Assembly (NCBI RefSeq): GCF_910592395.1
Contig: NC_088308.1
Coordinates: 25,437,501-25,501,500, forward strand
DNA: 64,000 nt
Direction: 5' to 3'
Source of the DNA: Lineus longissimus
Taxonomy: Eukaryota > Nemertea > Pilidiophora > Heteronemertea > Lineidae
The translations under genes were made by a program, and so were the position numbers. Each line of letters starts with the position of its first letter. Position 1 is the stretch's first letter. The notes under the pieces are model-generated. The model ran no database searches. It saw only the letters and a list, made by a program, of their open reading frames with translations, and had not been told where the DNA came from. Positions 11,874-26,737 of this stretch are shown here, in pieces.

Positions 11874-14800
11874 GGCAAAGTCATGCTCATATTTTTGTAA
11901 GATCGATTGTGGTAATGATGCGAGAATCGACCATTAGAAGTCATTCTCGTGTACTGGGTCAGAAATATTTTTTTGCACGATGAGTACTTTCACGCTGGGT
12001 ACTTTCTTTATCGGAACAGCTGAACAAATACAGCATACACCTAAATATGGACTAAACAAATCTGAATAAACTTTTCTAACACAATATTGACATGCATGAA
12101 CATTTTGTTCGATGATAGTGCTTTGATAGCTGTCAACAGGTATAAGGAGTGATGGTGCAAGTAAAATAGATGTATCCTCGCAAGCTATCAGAATAGCATT
12201 TGTGGAAGGTGGTTTGAGGTTTGACTATTTTCGTTCTCAGTGTTCCTTCTTGAGAACGGCCAGAGAGCTACTGGTTAAACGTAGTAGAGTTAAAGCCATG
12301 AAGAGAACTAAAGTACTAAATTATCTTCACAAGCTTGACATCGATGACGCTGCCAAATTTTCTCAACCTGCCCATTAGATAAAAGCAACTCGTACCAGTG
12401 GCCTGTTTCATAACATTTTATGTTATCAAATGGTATCGTCAAGAGAACACGATTGAATATCAAGTCATGTTCTCTTGCAACCATCATACTGGTAATTACA
12501 AGGCTTAATGGCACGACACGTGTCAAAAGACGCAGAGACAACTGTTGCCCAAACCCTTCGTGACGGCTTTCGTCTTTCTATAACAATCGTGATGGTGAGG
12601 GTAAGTCTGGCGGAAATCGCCGCCCTCTTATAGCAGTAAAGTTACTGCCATTACGTTTCAACCACCATTAGCGAAATAAAGAAATGTAAAACTGGCACAC
12701 TATCGGACAATCAAAGGTCATTACCCGTTATATTGACATGACAAAGATAATTTCTATCCCAGAGATAATGATATGCTAGAAGCACTTTCATGCTATCATT
12801 TTTTTCAATGACTATTGACAAGAAAGTGATAAAGATAGTCAATAATGTGACATCATTCTATACTTGACAGACTCGATGTAGCCACAACAAACACCTCCGG
12901 CAGTTGTAATCGGGGGCGCATATTATTATCATCTGTATTTCACTTTGTCATCAGCGTTCGTTTTCAGTATCTAACGCCAGCTAGTAATGATAAAAGCCAT
13001 TCGCATTTGATTGCGTTGTACTTAGTCAATGACAGAACGGTACGTGTATTGGCCTCTGCCGGTTTAGTCCTATTGACACCCAGAAAGTTCATTTAAAACA
13101 CTGTTTTGACCAAATTCACGACGCGGGCTCGACCCTCAAAGGGCTGTGGATTCAACAGGAGGAGCTCATGAAGGACCACGTCATCATGAATGAAACCACC
13201 TGACAAGACGCACAAAGACCAAGAAGTTTCATTGGCCAATGCCGGGAAGAGTTTCGTAATGTAATTATATTAACAACGACCGTCGCGTACTCGATCACCC
13301 TAGTGTTAAATGACGTAACGTAATGCGTGTATTCAAAGTCAGTTCCTGGCTTGAGTGCAAGGCGAACACAATTGTGTGGTCGCTCCTATGTACTTGGTAT
13401 GCATTTGGTTTGTCATATTTGAACATTTTGAAATATTCTGCTGAATCTTAGTGATATATTGAACATGTCCCATTCCATTGCTCTGGTGAATATTGGTGAT
13501 ATATTGGTGTAGTGGTAGTACTTTTTGGTAGGTATGGTTTACTATGTTAAAGGACAAGGGAGATTGTGTAGCGAACAACATGTGTGACAGTGCTCTGATT
13601 GATATTCAGGATTGAAGTCATGAGGTGATCGTGTGCCAAGCTAGTATATACATTACATGTCGGAGTATTCTTTCATGACAAATTTGAAATTGAATGTGGA
13701 AATTCTCGATTTTATGAAACGTACTGAACACACACCTCAAAACATACCAGTTGTGTACACGAAAGCTGACAGATAACTACTGCGGCAATCAACATTGTTT
13801 TACTTGCCAAGCTATTATGCCTACTTGTACGCCACAGATGACCGATATCTTGGTGACCTATGCCTACACATGCTCCACAGCAACAGGTGACAGATAACGC
13901 GTTGATGATCACGTACACCTTTCCTTACAAAGCTATTTTATAGGCCTACGAATGCGCAACAGGTCGTTTTTCTTTACTTAAAAGGTTATCTTGTGAGTCT
14001 GTCCGCCCACACAGGCCTAATGACAAATGCTGATACCGTTATCACTAGCCCTAAGACATCGGTTATCATTTCTATACCGTGAACTCTTCTCAGAAAGCTG
14101 CAGTCTAATACAAAGCATTCATAAAACATGACGTTTTAGTTGCGTTTTATAATCAAACCAGTGTAAGGTAAAATGCCTAAAATCACGACTGCGACCCTAA
14201 TTAACTGATATGAAGACATAATGTTATGTCTGTTGCATACCACATCGCTTCTCACGAAAAAGTGTTGATAACACTTCCCGTGTGCCTTCTCTTGTAACAA
14301 ACTTTCATGATACATGTAGTAGTTAAACGAATAATTGTCTTTTTGCAAGACGTCAGGCTGGATTCAGATATAGCATCTGTTGCCTGAGACTATATTTAAC
14401 TCGGGTATTAAGTGAGAAGCCTTCCTTACCCACGCATTTCCTCAGGCTTGTTCTATTAAAGAAAGGTAACATTTATTTGAGACACGATATAAAGAATTGC
14501 AAGCCCAGTGCCAGGTATATAGTTGTGGCATTTTAGTATCAGCTTATCCCAGCCGTGCGTCATCACAGGCCTTTGCGAATTGATACAATTACTAGATTAT
14601 ATACCAAAACAGGCATTTCTTCTGGAGATATGGTTTTGTAGGCGTTTGACTGTACGCATTGTGTGAATTGAGTAAAGGTACAATCATCGCTTATGATGAA
14701 TGCATGGCTATACTCCTTAGGTAACCAGGATGTTAGGCTATCCTCGCCTTATAAGATTTGTGACGTCCACCTTAGATTATGCCGGTATTTTCAAAACAGC

Positions 14801-17404
14801 AGTTAAATTTGAAATAAGGGACCTCCTTTTCACTGTAACACCGCACCTACTGACAAACTTGGAGCCTCAAGCAAATAAATGGCCTGTAGCTTGAAATAGC
14901 CGATACGATATGATTAATGATCAGCCAAACTAAGCGTTATCGGCACTTCCATTGATAATCATTTGTCAAGTTGTTTAACGTACGACTCCTTAGAGCATTT
15001 GGTTGTTAACTTATGGATACTTCATGTTTTCATTCATAGTATCGTGTACGTCGGCGATTGGTCTTTCGGAGACTGACTCCCCTGAGATTCAGTCCGTATT
15101 TCATCAGCAGTCGAGGCGGGAGTCGTGACCTTGTCAAGGGGCGTATACATGTATGCTGTGCTTTCTTCAGGGTTGGGGTGAGAAACTATGACACAAGGAT
15201 TGAACTGTTACCCAGTAAACGAGACTACGCTGACTTCTTTGTCTTCTTGCTCTCAAACCGAACTAGATGTAGCTACAAGGCCTCAACCAGTTACCTATTG
15301 GCAAAATACACCACCAACATGTATAACAAGACTGTATGGGATACTCTTTCTTTCATTTACGGGCCGCCCAAATCAACGACAGTTACAAAAGCAATGAGGT
15401 GTCATGTTACCAGTTGCGAATCTCAAGAAGATACGAAGCCTTTATTCTGTGAAAAAAAACGGACTTAAGCAAACTCTGAATCATGGAAATAATTGTACAG
15501 TTCTTGAAAACTTTTTTAAACCACCGTACCGCCAGTAAAGCAGAACATCGCTCGATCGTCTATTAACAGATTATTCCCATGAATTGATACGACGTGTGAA
15601 TCCGTCGACGAGATAGCCGATATTCAACCTGACATATCATATATTATTTGATATACGGAATACGATTTGTATTCAGTACCTGGTCGGATCAACGGCAAGT
15701 CAACTAGAAGGTACTTTGAGAAGGAGATATTCGGTCATCAAATGCTTCGGCGACTACCAAGTCCACCTACGCGACTCATTTGAATTCTGCGCGGCTCCCC
15801 TGACCATTTACCATATGATATACCGTAGACCATTTGCGGTTCGGCTGCTCTATGGGCCATCAATGGCTCAGGTTGCAGAGTTGTGAGCGTAACTGTTTCA
15901 TTTAGGGTCAGTTTCGCTATTGAATATTTATCGAGATGTCACTTCCTATGAAGAGAACAGTCGGGAGCAATGTAGATTAAGCAAAGTATTCATTCGGAGT
16001 AACACTGAAAAACCGTTAGTTCCATAAGACTAGGCTGGGTATATAAAATTTGATAAATATACCATAGCACCCGAAATGAATTTGTTTTGGACCGTACTAT
16101 TGACCAGAATCCGCATTAAATGCTAATGCTATACAACCACATGCAATGTCTTTATTGAATTCATCTATTTTAAAAATAAAACCACCTCTCTATTTTCCCT
16201 GAACTGTTTCTGATGCCTGATCCACGTTTTAATTGATCCGATTGAAAATGCAATTAAAACTTGTAACGGAGAAATGCTCGAGGCATAATTCCAGTTAATT
16301 GCTAATGTTATATTTAGAATGCGATGCCGCAGATGCTTCGTAACTGTTAAAGCACGTCGTTGCATCTTAACGACCATAAATTCTTACTTCTTTAAATTGA
16401 GTTCGTGTAAAGCAGCAGTTTTATGCCCATGTTCATTCATAGTTAGACGCTTAAGTGAGTAAGTTATTGTTTCTGCCGAAAATAGAAGTTTTTGAGCTTT
16501 TCAAATAGGTGGTTTTTTTTAGTGAAATGAAAAAACTTTTTGAGTTTATGAAAAACCTCCAAGAATTTTTCATCTCCCTCAAAAACCTCCTGGGGATGCT
16601 CATTCGCGTCGAAAAGCCTCACATGTAAAAAAAATGTTAAGCTTTAAAAGTTTACAGTTTGAACCTGACATACACGTGTATTGATTCATTCATTTGATTT
16701 GAATGATTGATTTTTGTGTCATTGGCTGTAGTGGTGCAAGATAGCAACTTCATCAGATGGTTGCAACTTGATAATCAAATTCGAATTTTGGCCATATTTA
16801 ACTTTTTTGATGACTGTCGATCGTGCCACTGTCAGAAAATCTGTAGAAATCGATCTGACGAGCAGGAAATCCACTCCATTATTCAGATGCAGCAAATACC
16901 ACCTAATCACGACGGAGGTGATAGGTTTCTTCCTCGGTTTGCCAAGCAGCATAACAGAGTCGTTGTTGGCGGTCGTTTTCCTTTCATCTGCCTACATTGT
17001 ACCATTCTCCCACTTTCTTACAATTTTTGCCTACTGTGGCTAATGCATCGGCCATAAAGATATCTCTTTCTGAAAAAGGCTGAACATCGCGAACACTCCA
17101 AAAACGCCATGCCGCTACCTTATCACCGACTCGAATGGATGTAGAACACGCCACTGCAGGTCTGCACTAACTACGCAAGCTGATTGATTCTATTTAAAAA
17201 CAAGTCACAAAGAATTATGAGCGCAAGGGATCTTTTTCTCGATCGCGGATAGGAAATAGAAAATTGCAGATATCATTTATCTCAGTACGCCAATATTATT
17301 CCTTAGTGGCATAAATGTGTTTTTTTCTATCGCAGCAAATGCATTACATGGATTAACAAGCTATGTTTATCAATAATGCCACTTATTTGATTCATGTTCC
17401 AAAG

Positions 17405-17787
17405 CGACTGGATTAGCAATGTATATCTAACAAAAAACTACCGGATACAATATGTTGCCTTTTTTCTTAAATACGTGCGAAAAAGATCTTAAAGGGTTAC
17501 ACCGCGTAGAGTTCATTGTATTTGCTGGTGGCTCAGAAAATAAGAAATACACAAGGCCGCCATTGTGCAGTTATTATGCATTTAAATATGCTGAAACTAG
17601 GTACATTGTATTTAGAGCATTCGTTGAATTTTCCGATGAAGTTCCTTCGACTGGATGGAGGAGCTTTTGTTTTCGGTGTTTTTTCATATTATACTGCCTG
17701 GATTCAGACTGTTATGGCCAGTTGATTATACGACTGGATTAGCAATGTGGGATCTAGTAAAAATATTAATAGGATACAAGAATGTGT
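17405..17787. repeat. Direct repeat pair spaced by 326 bp
   Basis: CGACTGGATTAGCAATGT occurs exactly at 17405 and 17731. In both places it is followed by an ATCTA word, an A-rich stretch and GGATACAA. A looser match (TGGATTAACAAGCTATGT) lies near 17349. These may be ends of a degraded element or part of an old large tandem duplication. Confidence 0.6.
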
Positions 17788-20700
17788 TTTAACTGCTAGT
17801 TTATCACTGCTGGTATCGTCTATGGTGAGCTAGTGCAATGAATAGCGGAGATTACACTATGTTGACTTTAAATATTATCTTACCCCCATTACGTGGTTTA
17901 TTAAAGACTACGGCGCTGTAGGAAGTGCATTAGCAAGAGGAAGGAAACATTGTCATAAAAGCAGGGAGTTAATTTCTTTAACGATACTATAAAATTAACC
18001 TCTGTGACGATCTCGGTCATGCATCCACCCACACAGGACGCAGAGGAAGAAAAATACGACCTTGCCTATTAGTATCAGGTTGAGCCGTTAAAGAAGACAG
18101 GTCTTCGTTACTTCAACCAAAAGAAAAATATTCTAACACATCTCTGTATCGTTCAGCAATCTGTGGCTTCATCTTCAGTGACGTCTCTAAACTAAATAAA
18201 AACAAATCAATATGTATTTTGAGACTTTGGATTTTGGGCGCTTCGGAAGGAATAATTCGGCGATTTCCATTTCTAGTTAAAGGTTTCCTTCGCATTCGTT
18301 CATTGGGTAAAAATTTTCATTCTGTAACACCTGTAAGCACACAAACCTTGTATGCTTTTTACGATAATCACATATCAAACTACACTCAGCATGAAGGGGA
18401 TTTCATTGGTAACTTGTGTTATGTGTTGAAACATGCACGCCACAACAGAGTCCAATTTACCGCCCACTCTACACCCACACCTGCGGTATATTGTACACTA
18501 ACACGCAATAAATGCATATTTCATGTCGAATCCTTTCGAGAAATGGCACCATGACCATAACCAACCTACAATCTCCGGATATCAATATTTGAAAAGGTAA
18601 TTGAAGGGTTAATTCTATTTCTGCTCCCACGTCCAACATGAAAATCTAGTTAAGGGGCGCTGACTAATACCGCATTGTTTGCCCTGTATCAATCTCTCTT
18701 GGTCCCAGAGGATGCCACATGGAACCCCAGCAACCGCAAATAATGATAAATTACAGAATTACAACATGGGGTTCTTGCTCTCTGTTGATTTTACCAATAG
18801 GATATGCAATCGCTGAAGCCGCATGTGGCTAGTATGTAACTTGCACTTGTCATGCTTGTGACAGAATTGACGATTATTAGATTCTGGTTTGATATTGATT
18901 GCATAAGTCTCAGTTGGTCTGAAGCTGGTTTGTTTCAATAAAGTCATGTTGTCCCTTTTTCAGTTTAAAAGTTATCCGTTGTAAAGGAGTTATTGCGAAG
19001 TACAGTACAGTGCGGTCAGTAATGTGTATGTGTATGACACTGGCGTTCCACGAATTGACATAACAGTCATCCCCGTACGACCGGGCGTTAAGGTTTCCAC
19101 ATATTGATTCAACTTGCTCTCGTTTTAGAGTAACTAAATGTTGGGTGAAGGTGTCAGTGTGCCAAGGACTAGGCAGATTGGAGTAGTCTGGTCATCGTTG
19201 TCGATCCAGGTGTTTGTATTGGATCACCTTCCTTCCAGTTGTATTGGCTGGAAAGCAGTCTGTCACGAAAGTGTTGCATCTTATAATAAATTGGAAAAAT
19301 GACAGACGCATCGCGTTTCTAGTGGCGCTGGAAATCTATATTTACCGTAAGGTGATTGCTCTTTGATGTGCGTCCTGAACATGTGCTTAAATTGTGACTG
19401 CCTTATTGACCTGAGGGGGGAACTTTAAGCATTTGCTCGTCTCGAATACGGATTTAGACTGAAACGTCTCCATTATTGTCAATTTTAGTCTATCAAAGCA
19501 AGAAAGGCGACTTGGACCGAGGATATCTCGGAAGTCGAATGACACTCTGAAAGCCGGATCAATATTTTGCTGAAACATTTGAACAATTCTCAAATCAATA
19601 ATAACCACTTTGTGGATCTTTTGAATTATTGACTCTTAATGTTGAAATAGTGTAGTTGCAAGCTTTGATGAGATTAACAGTCGATATTGGTAGAATCGCG
19701 TTTAAGCATCCCGACACGACATGCCGCATTCTGAGAGGATTTCCTGCGACTTTTAACGTCAAGGATGAATACTGGTAATGCTGTATCGAATCTGGCTTAG
19801 AGTTTCTATCTAAAGTGGCAGTTGGTTTTGCTTGGAGCGTAAATGCTTGTTGATCATAATCGATATCCATATTCTCCCTCAAAGGCAACGAGGTCTGGAA
19901 GTGGTAACTTGCAACTTAAACCAAGAAGTAACCGTAGCTGGTGATCTACATTGTGGACTACATCATTATGATACACCGTCAAGATGCCCTCGATGCGCTG
20001 CCTCGAGTATGTGTCACGGCAAATTGCGAGCCAGATCATTGACATTACAATCGACTGTGCAGACAATGGTCCTGGTCGAGGTGAATTAGACATACACAGG
20101 ACCCTGGATACTATAATTACCCTCATAATTAATCTTACTCAGTGCCTGTAGTACTATAATGACAATAACATACTTATTTTTAAGTAATAGTTGTCCATAA
20201 TTGAATACTTAGCTGGCATCTCCAACTACAGCATACACATGCAAAACGAACGTAGTGGCATTGATCATTACCATAAACAAATAAGACAAAATTGAACTTA
20301 TCATCTGGACCAGGGCAAGAGGAGACCCAAACTAGAGTGCGAATAAATATTGCCAGTTCTGCTGTCATTATTAAGTCAATTAAGAGTCACAACCATGCTG
20401 ATGCAATTATCATGCCTATTATGAGTCATTTTGCATGCTACTCTGACACTTAGCATTCGTTTGTATTGTCATTGCATGCATATCTTGCACTTTTCAACTG
20501 TTACAGTTGTTAAAGATGACTCACGCACTATCAAATAATTACCGTCCCCTTGAGCATGGAAATGCTACTTTTCATCACATTCATGTTATAAACTATAAGA
20601 TACAAGCCAGTAATTCGATTACCACATTGCTGTACTTTACTGCAACGCGGCAATGACTCTCTAACAAATGATAACAGATCCCTCAAGACTGAGCATACTG

Positions 20701-22943
20701 CTGCTCTACATAATTCTGACACCAGTTTCTCAGCAGTGTAGACTGAAAATCTTCAGTTGGTAACAAAGTATACAAGGCTAGGGAATAACAAGTTTCAATT
20801 ATAGCATAATATGAGCGATGATTAAAGCTTCTCTCGTTTTAATCAAACCGAGCTAATATAAATTAATCAGCCTCAAGGGAACCCTGTTCCAAAGCTGACT
20901 ATACTCCATCTGCCCTGCGCTTTCTCCAAAGGTCCCATAATCCAGGGTTCGCGAGCCTAACGAGGGATGAAGTCTGAAGAGTGAAAACTAGTGTCTGCTG
21001 GTCAGTTTTACCACTACTGAAAGGTTTAATGGAGATGCTCTAATATGCAAGTCGATTCGCACCATCCCAGTCAGCAACTGTAGCCTATCCCGATGTCATG
21101 GCCGCGAACAAAAGATATGGAAATGTCCTTGACCTTAACGAAGTCAAATCAATGTCAAACGGAGTAAAACTTCCAGTGGCATTCAATAAACGGGTTACTA
21201 TTCCAGCTACTGATAGTTTCTTCAATATACGGATTACACCATGGCCATTTGTAATCTCATGGGCCTATATCACGTATACATCGATATATTCAAATCCGTC
21301 GTCAAAGAATGACGCTAATACGAATGCATGTACAATTTCATGGAAACCTTTTAACCGCTATATTCCATATGCTTAGCCGTTCATCGTTGCCAGTGCATTA
21401 TCTGTTTTTATCCCATCACGGATAAAAGGTTGGTCTATTTTGTGTCTTACACGTCGTTTCTTACCCTAAAAGCTTTTTGTATGTATAACAGCTTGTCGAA
21501 GACCTATCATTTTGCGCTGATTACAGTTCGATAAAGCGTGTAGCTCACTATCAGCTGCCAAAAGACATGCTGAGAGATTATTCGACGGGATAATAGCAAT
21601 TGGCAAGTTTAACACGAAGGTCGGGGTAATACATACACCTTTGGCCAAATACATTCACTCAGCAGATCAAAGGATTTTTTTATTACACCACCAGGATGTC
21701 AATTGATTTCCTTTTTTGTGGTGGGGGTGCACGGGGGCTGATCGATTACAATGAGTCGGGTATCATCACGGGGACAGGAAGCAATATAAGTTATCTATTG
21801 GTCTTTTAAAAAGTAGGGTCAGATTGACCCGCTACCATGGTTACAACACGTTTTCACGGAACCAAAGAACCCCCAATTCATGATGGTATGCAAACCTTGC
21901 AGTCGTTCTCCAGCCACGGCCGTGCGTTTAATCACCATTTTGCCATCAAACCGACCTCATCAAGCCCTCATCTCGGTGGACGTTCTCTATCATCCTTCTA
22001 CCCCTCACGGCGAGAGAGATTGCCATTTCCCCAATCGCTACCATGGCAAACAGAAGGCCGTGACAATTCGAGTACCTTGGTAATAATCCGGTAACTCCCC
22101 ACAGCTAGTGTATTCAAGAGACGTAACTACCATGTGCATGAGCGATGGTAAATTTTTCTATTCCGAGCACGGATCTTATTTTCCGTCGGAAATCTGTTCT
22201 TCTGATGCAAGATCGGACCATTAGGATCTAGATTAATAACTTCTCCTTGATTCATCTCTGATATACAAGATGCCAACTGAGGTTAACTCCACTGGACCAA
22301 AGAAATTGGGAATAAACTCGGAGGCAAAGGGCAGATAAACCACTTTTAGCCATTTGACCAGTCCTGGCCAATATCCGTGTAGTAAAAAGGACTCTTTGAA
22401 CCTAGTATTACTTCTTGAAATAAGTTTGCTTCAAAGGACTCTTACTCTCTAATCATCCACGAGAAAAATGCAATATCCGGGAAAGTGGACCAGAGAGCGA
22501 ATGTAAAAGCGAAGATGGCCAAGGTACAACATTATTCAAAGTAAACTTGGTTTTCGTCCTGCCAGTATAAGTTACCAGAACAGTTGGTATGGTCACATCC
22601 TCATGACGAAAGAAACGGCTCCTCATTACATCGCGCTACATAGAGCGGTCATCAACAGCCGTATCTCCTGTAAACTGCTGACGTTAGGGAATTGATGAGT
22701 CGCGGTTGAGTCCAAACGAGTTTACTATCCTGACCGACTGACAGAAAGTTGTATGCCTACCGAAAAAAATTAAAGGGTTTTACAGCTGCGACAAGATATA
22801 GAGTTCAAGCCCACTGTAAGCCAGCACATCATCAGATGGGAACTGTGTTCCACACTCTGATAATCTAATTTGGATGAGGTTACGCCTACGTAATTGCCTT
22901 CCCAGTTAGAATTCAACTAAGAAAATCAACGCAATTCAGCAGG

Positions 22944-22967
22944 AAAATCAATTACGTTATTGATTTT
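22944..22967. repeat. Hairpin, 9-bp perfect stem
   Basis: AAAATCAAT and ATTGATTTT flank a 6-base loop (TACGTT). Confidence 0.8.
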
Positions 22968-24020
22968 ATCAGGTCGTACAGTTTGACTTAGTAGAACGTT
23001 TTCCCCAGGAGATTGTGATGCAAAACAGCGAGAGCAGCCAGAATTGCTTATTTGTTGTAAAAAGTCACATATCTCTCTCTTGTTTGTTTATCCGTATGTT
23101 TCATTCAGTTCCTGAAAAGCAATTGATAAAGAATTGATATCAGTTCTGTTGACTGTTTTTCTTGCACCAATGTTCAGGAGGTGGTAAGTTATGGCATGTT
23201 ATGGCAAAATGAATTATTAATTTTGTTAAAACTTTAGAAGAATGGTGTATTGGCGTTCATCATGAATTGACACGGCATCATCAGCTAGCATGACAATAGA
23301 ACTATAATTGCGCAACTATATATATTTAGTTTACACTTAGTATGTATGTGTTTGTATATCTTGCTTGTTGTCTAGTTATATGTTCTAGAATGGTCGGTAA
23401 ATCTGTATTCTTGGATATTTCGGCCCTCGCGACTATCACACGCGTTAAAAATGAACCGAATACATTCAAACTTCTATTCCTCGCACTCCTCTCATACTTC
23501 CTACATTACTTGTATCACGTTTACGCCCTTCTTCTGGTAATCAGGTTACGCCTACCTCACCCTGCCCATGCGTACATTGACCTCCTTGCTGGAACTCAAT
23601 TAGAGTCAATCAACCACATTAACGCCTTCATTGAGTCTGCTTTTGTGCTTTGATCTTCGCACGGTATTTCTTGAGATGTCACGAAACCAAGTCCGAGTAA
23701 CATGAAAAGTGTTAACCAGAATCCTTCAGGTTTATGGACTCTGCATTCAAATGGTCTTATCTCTAGTACCACGTTATACTATATCCTAGAGCTTGGACTC
23801 TGTATCTGACAAAATGTTAATGGTATCTAAAGACAACAATTCTCACATTATGTGTGCTCAGTTTTGTCAGCAGATGATGATATATCGATTAGATGTGATG
23901 GTCGTGTTTTGTTCAGTATGACTAATCCCTCTGAGGTAGTTCGTCGATCACCGAGGTCTGTTCTTCTTAGAGAGGTTTAATATGCAACTGGTGTCCTTTA
24001 AGACGTCTCGAGATATTGCT

Positions 24021-24047
24021 CATGTTGGTCATGTTGGTCGTGTTGGC
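24021..24047. repeat. Short tandem repeat, 3 x 9 bp
   Basis: CATGTTGGT occurs twice in tandem, followed by CGTGTTGGC. Confidence 0.9.
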
Positions 24048-24677
24048 CAACTTATTTGCTCGGAATACCTTAGATAAGCTGCCCATTCATTTGTCTCTGC
24101 GGGTTCGAGGGAACGGCTTAGCTGGAATCTGTCCGACAACAGTAACAGTGCTTTGTGCTAAATTCACCATCTGCTCACAAAAATGATAACTCGTTTCTGT
24201 TTCACAACATAGTATTTCATAAATGATATAGAATTCGTTGTGGTACGTCTGTATTTTGATAAACAGTTAATCGGCGTCGTCTTTTCCAGTCACACTGCGC
24301 ATGACCATATGAAAATCATTTACTCTGAGCAATAAATTGTACGGGAAGGTGCACACTTCCATTAAATGACATTACCACTAATGTGTTCTTGGCGATTATA
24401 GCTTATCATAGTCAAGGTATGGGATAGCATTGCTGTGTTGAGCGATATTACACTCTATAGGTCCACAGCACGCAATGTTTAATACAACAGCTGAGTTATT
24501 AGCTATTATGATTGCGATGTTTCTTTGGGTGTCTCTGGGGTTGTAAACGGATTGTGACAAGTTGAACGTAATGAAATTCTCGTCTGCGAAAGTATACTTG
24601 TATATTCTGCCATGATTCAGCAGACGGTCATCTAAATGAAAATGCGAACAAAACAATGCCTGCGTGTATTTCATGAT

Positions 24678-24698
24678 AAAATAAATAAATAAATAAAA
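24678..24698. repeat. Microsatellite (AAAT)n
   Basis: About five AAAT units, with no other feature nearby. Confidence 0.9.
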
Positions 24699-26383
24699 TG
24701 AAGAGGACATTTTAATGGAAATGAAGATGTAACCCATCCTTCACATAAAGACGAACATTGCAGAAATGGTAATATGGCCATAAAAGTGGCAATACGAAGG
24801 TAGTTCTGTGGGTGTGAAGAAAACCTCAAGAATTCCTGCACGTTACATGTACATGGCACGGAGAATAAAAAACAACTACAACCATGTATACGAACACGTT
24901 TTGTTATGTTAGTAGGAGCCAAGAGAGTTGTTTGTCAGTCGTGATTCTCGGGAATATTCTTGAACAAAATTAAAGACTCCTCCTCTAAGTTCTTTTGAAA
25001 TGGTTATTTGAGAGCTGGCAACGTTGGAATACTGAGGGGGAAGACGCGCAATGCTAGATTATAGCGTCAATGGTGTATTTGATTTCACGGTGATGAAGTC
25101 AAATTACACCTCGTCTTCCTCACATATACATCTAAATAACACGGAAGCTACATTAGGGTGTGTTTTAGGAATCAATTTTCTTATCTGACAAAGACGAAAC
25201 AGATCGATATGTGAGGAAATTGGCGCGGCTGTCGGAGGTGCTGGTAAAAAGCTTGGTAAATGACTGAGCTAGTTTGCCATGAAAGGCAACGAACAGCGAG
25301 CTACAAATGGGACTCGATAATGTAAATAAAGTCTTGTTATTTAAGGCGGATTTCCGGGAGATTTATGGCTTCTTGCGGAGTTGGCTGTCAGTTTCGCCAA
25401 GGCTATGGCCGTGGCAGTCTTTTTGTGAAAAGTCGTCTTGTTGATTAGCTTGAGCAGAAACCTAATACATGTAGCTACCCGATTTAAGAATCAGTCTCTC
25501 TTAAGTCGAAGAGCTTTATATCTGGCTCAGCAAGAAGCCAAATTAGGTAATCGCGGCAGTGAAAAACGAGGGCATGAGATACCCCTTTAAAGAATATTTG
25601 TGGAATGTGTTGTCATCGGCAGTGCAGTGAAGGAACGATATAGATAAAGAGCCAAGAATTTGACCTAATCCGAGCAAATTTCATGGTCTTTCTACGCTGA
25701 ATGTAGACCTTTATGCAATACTCTTTGTACATGCAGCTGTGCTCCTTCACATCTTCCTCGGCCGGAAAACTCGGATATGCAAGGATTGTGTTAATGGAAA
25801 GAGCGTTACCTAAAAAGCAGAGCCGTAACCTCTTATCTAAATTAATCTGCCTTAAAGCGTTACGAAACAAACGACACAGCGAAAGGATTGCTTCCGCCCT
25901 GAAGCGAATGAAATTTTGAACCACCCCTTGAAAACATGCTTTGTAAGAACCTATTTCCTGAACGCAGGACCTACTGATTTGATTTCGCTTACGACGACAC
26001 CTGAACGTAATGACGCGGAAAAATCCAAGGCGATAAGAAATTGCTTTTCTTTCTAAGCCGCTTCCAATGTAATCTGAATTATATCAAGACGATGCCTTAC
26101 CATGCATTTGAACTTTCAGTGGAACTGTCATCACTGAATTCAATTTCCTACTTCGCTGTATTCTTCCGGAGGTGCGACATATGCTGTGGGGTTTGGCCAG
26201 TGTATGGAACATTTCATCTTCTTTGGTACTATAGTATAATTTGAGATGAGAAAAAATTGCGGGTCGAGGACGGACATACGGCTTAAAAGGGGCAAGTGTG
26301 TTGACTGAAGTACTACTTTAATTAATGTATCAAAATTGTTTCCAGCAACATGCCGGTAAAACATAAAGAAAATTTCATGTTGA

Positions 26384-26737
26384 AAAAAATATCATGTGAT
26401 GTCCTTCCCCAGCGACTGTACCAGCCACCGTACGGTTGACAGTAATTCCCCGGGTGCTTTCCTCTGGCAGATGTTTCTGTCACCGAATGGAGCATTAAGT
26501 AAACCGTTTCTCTAATATTGACTGGGTGACAGTGGGAATAGAACCAGCGGTAAATATAGTAAAAAATATCATGTGATGTCCTTCCCCAGCGACTGTACCA
26601 GCCACCGTACGGTTGACAGTAATTCCCCGGGTGCTTTCCTCTGGCAGATGTTTCTGTCACCGAATGGAGCATTAAGTAAACCGTTTCTCTAATATTGACT
26701 GGGTGACAGTGGGAATAGAACCAGCGGTAAATATAGT
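26384..26737. repeat. Perfect tandem duplication, 2 x 177 bp
   Basis: Copy 1 (26384-26560) and copy 2 (26561-26737) look identical base for base. A few A residues begin a third unit. Because 177 is 3 x 59, a minus-strand frame stays open across both copies and repeats a 59-residue block containing NYCQPYGGWYSRWGR. On the minus strand each copy also carries an acceptor-like tract ending in CACCCAG. The identity implies a very recent duplication, gene conversion or an assembly artefact. Confidence 0.95.

Larger units (their letters stand above)
11874..26383. other. Long noncoding stretch
   Basis: Many short frames without recognisable domains. Contains the 17405/17731 direct repeats, a 9-bp-stem hairpin at 22944, the 9-bp tandem at 24021 and an (AAAT)n at 24678. 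Direct AAAAACCTCC words occur near 16549-16590. Confidence 0.6.

Noticed and set aside
16707-17057. Frames on both strands, one starting CVIGCSG like a zinc-binding THAP segment
   Set aside because: Only one Cys pair is present, and the rest does not follow a THAP pattern.
24095-24120. T-arm-like GGGTTCGAGG
   Set aside because: No D-arm or acceptor stem upstream; not a tRNA.
26322-26672. 116-codon minus-strand frame as a gene
   Set aside because: Its length comes from the tandem duplication with a period divisible by three; no start context or domain supports it. Kept only as a duplication finding.
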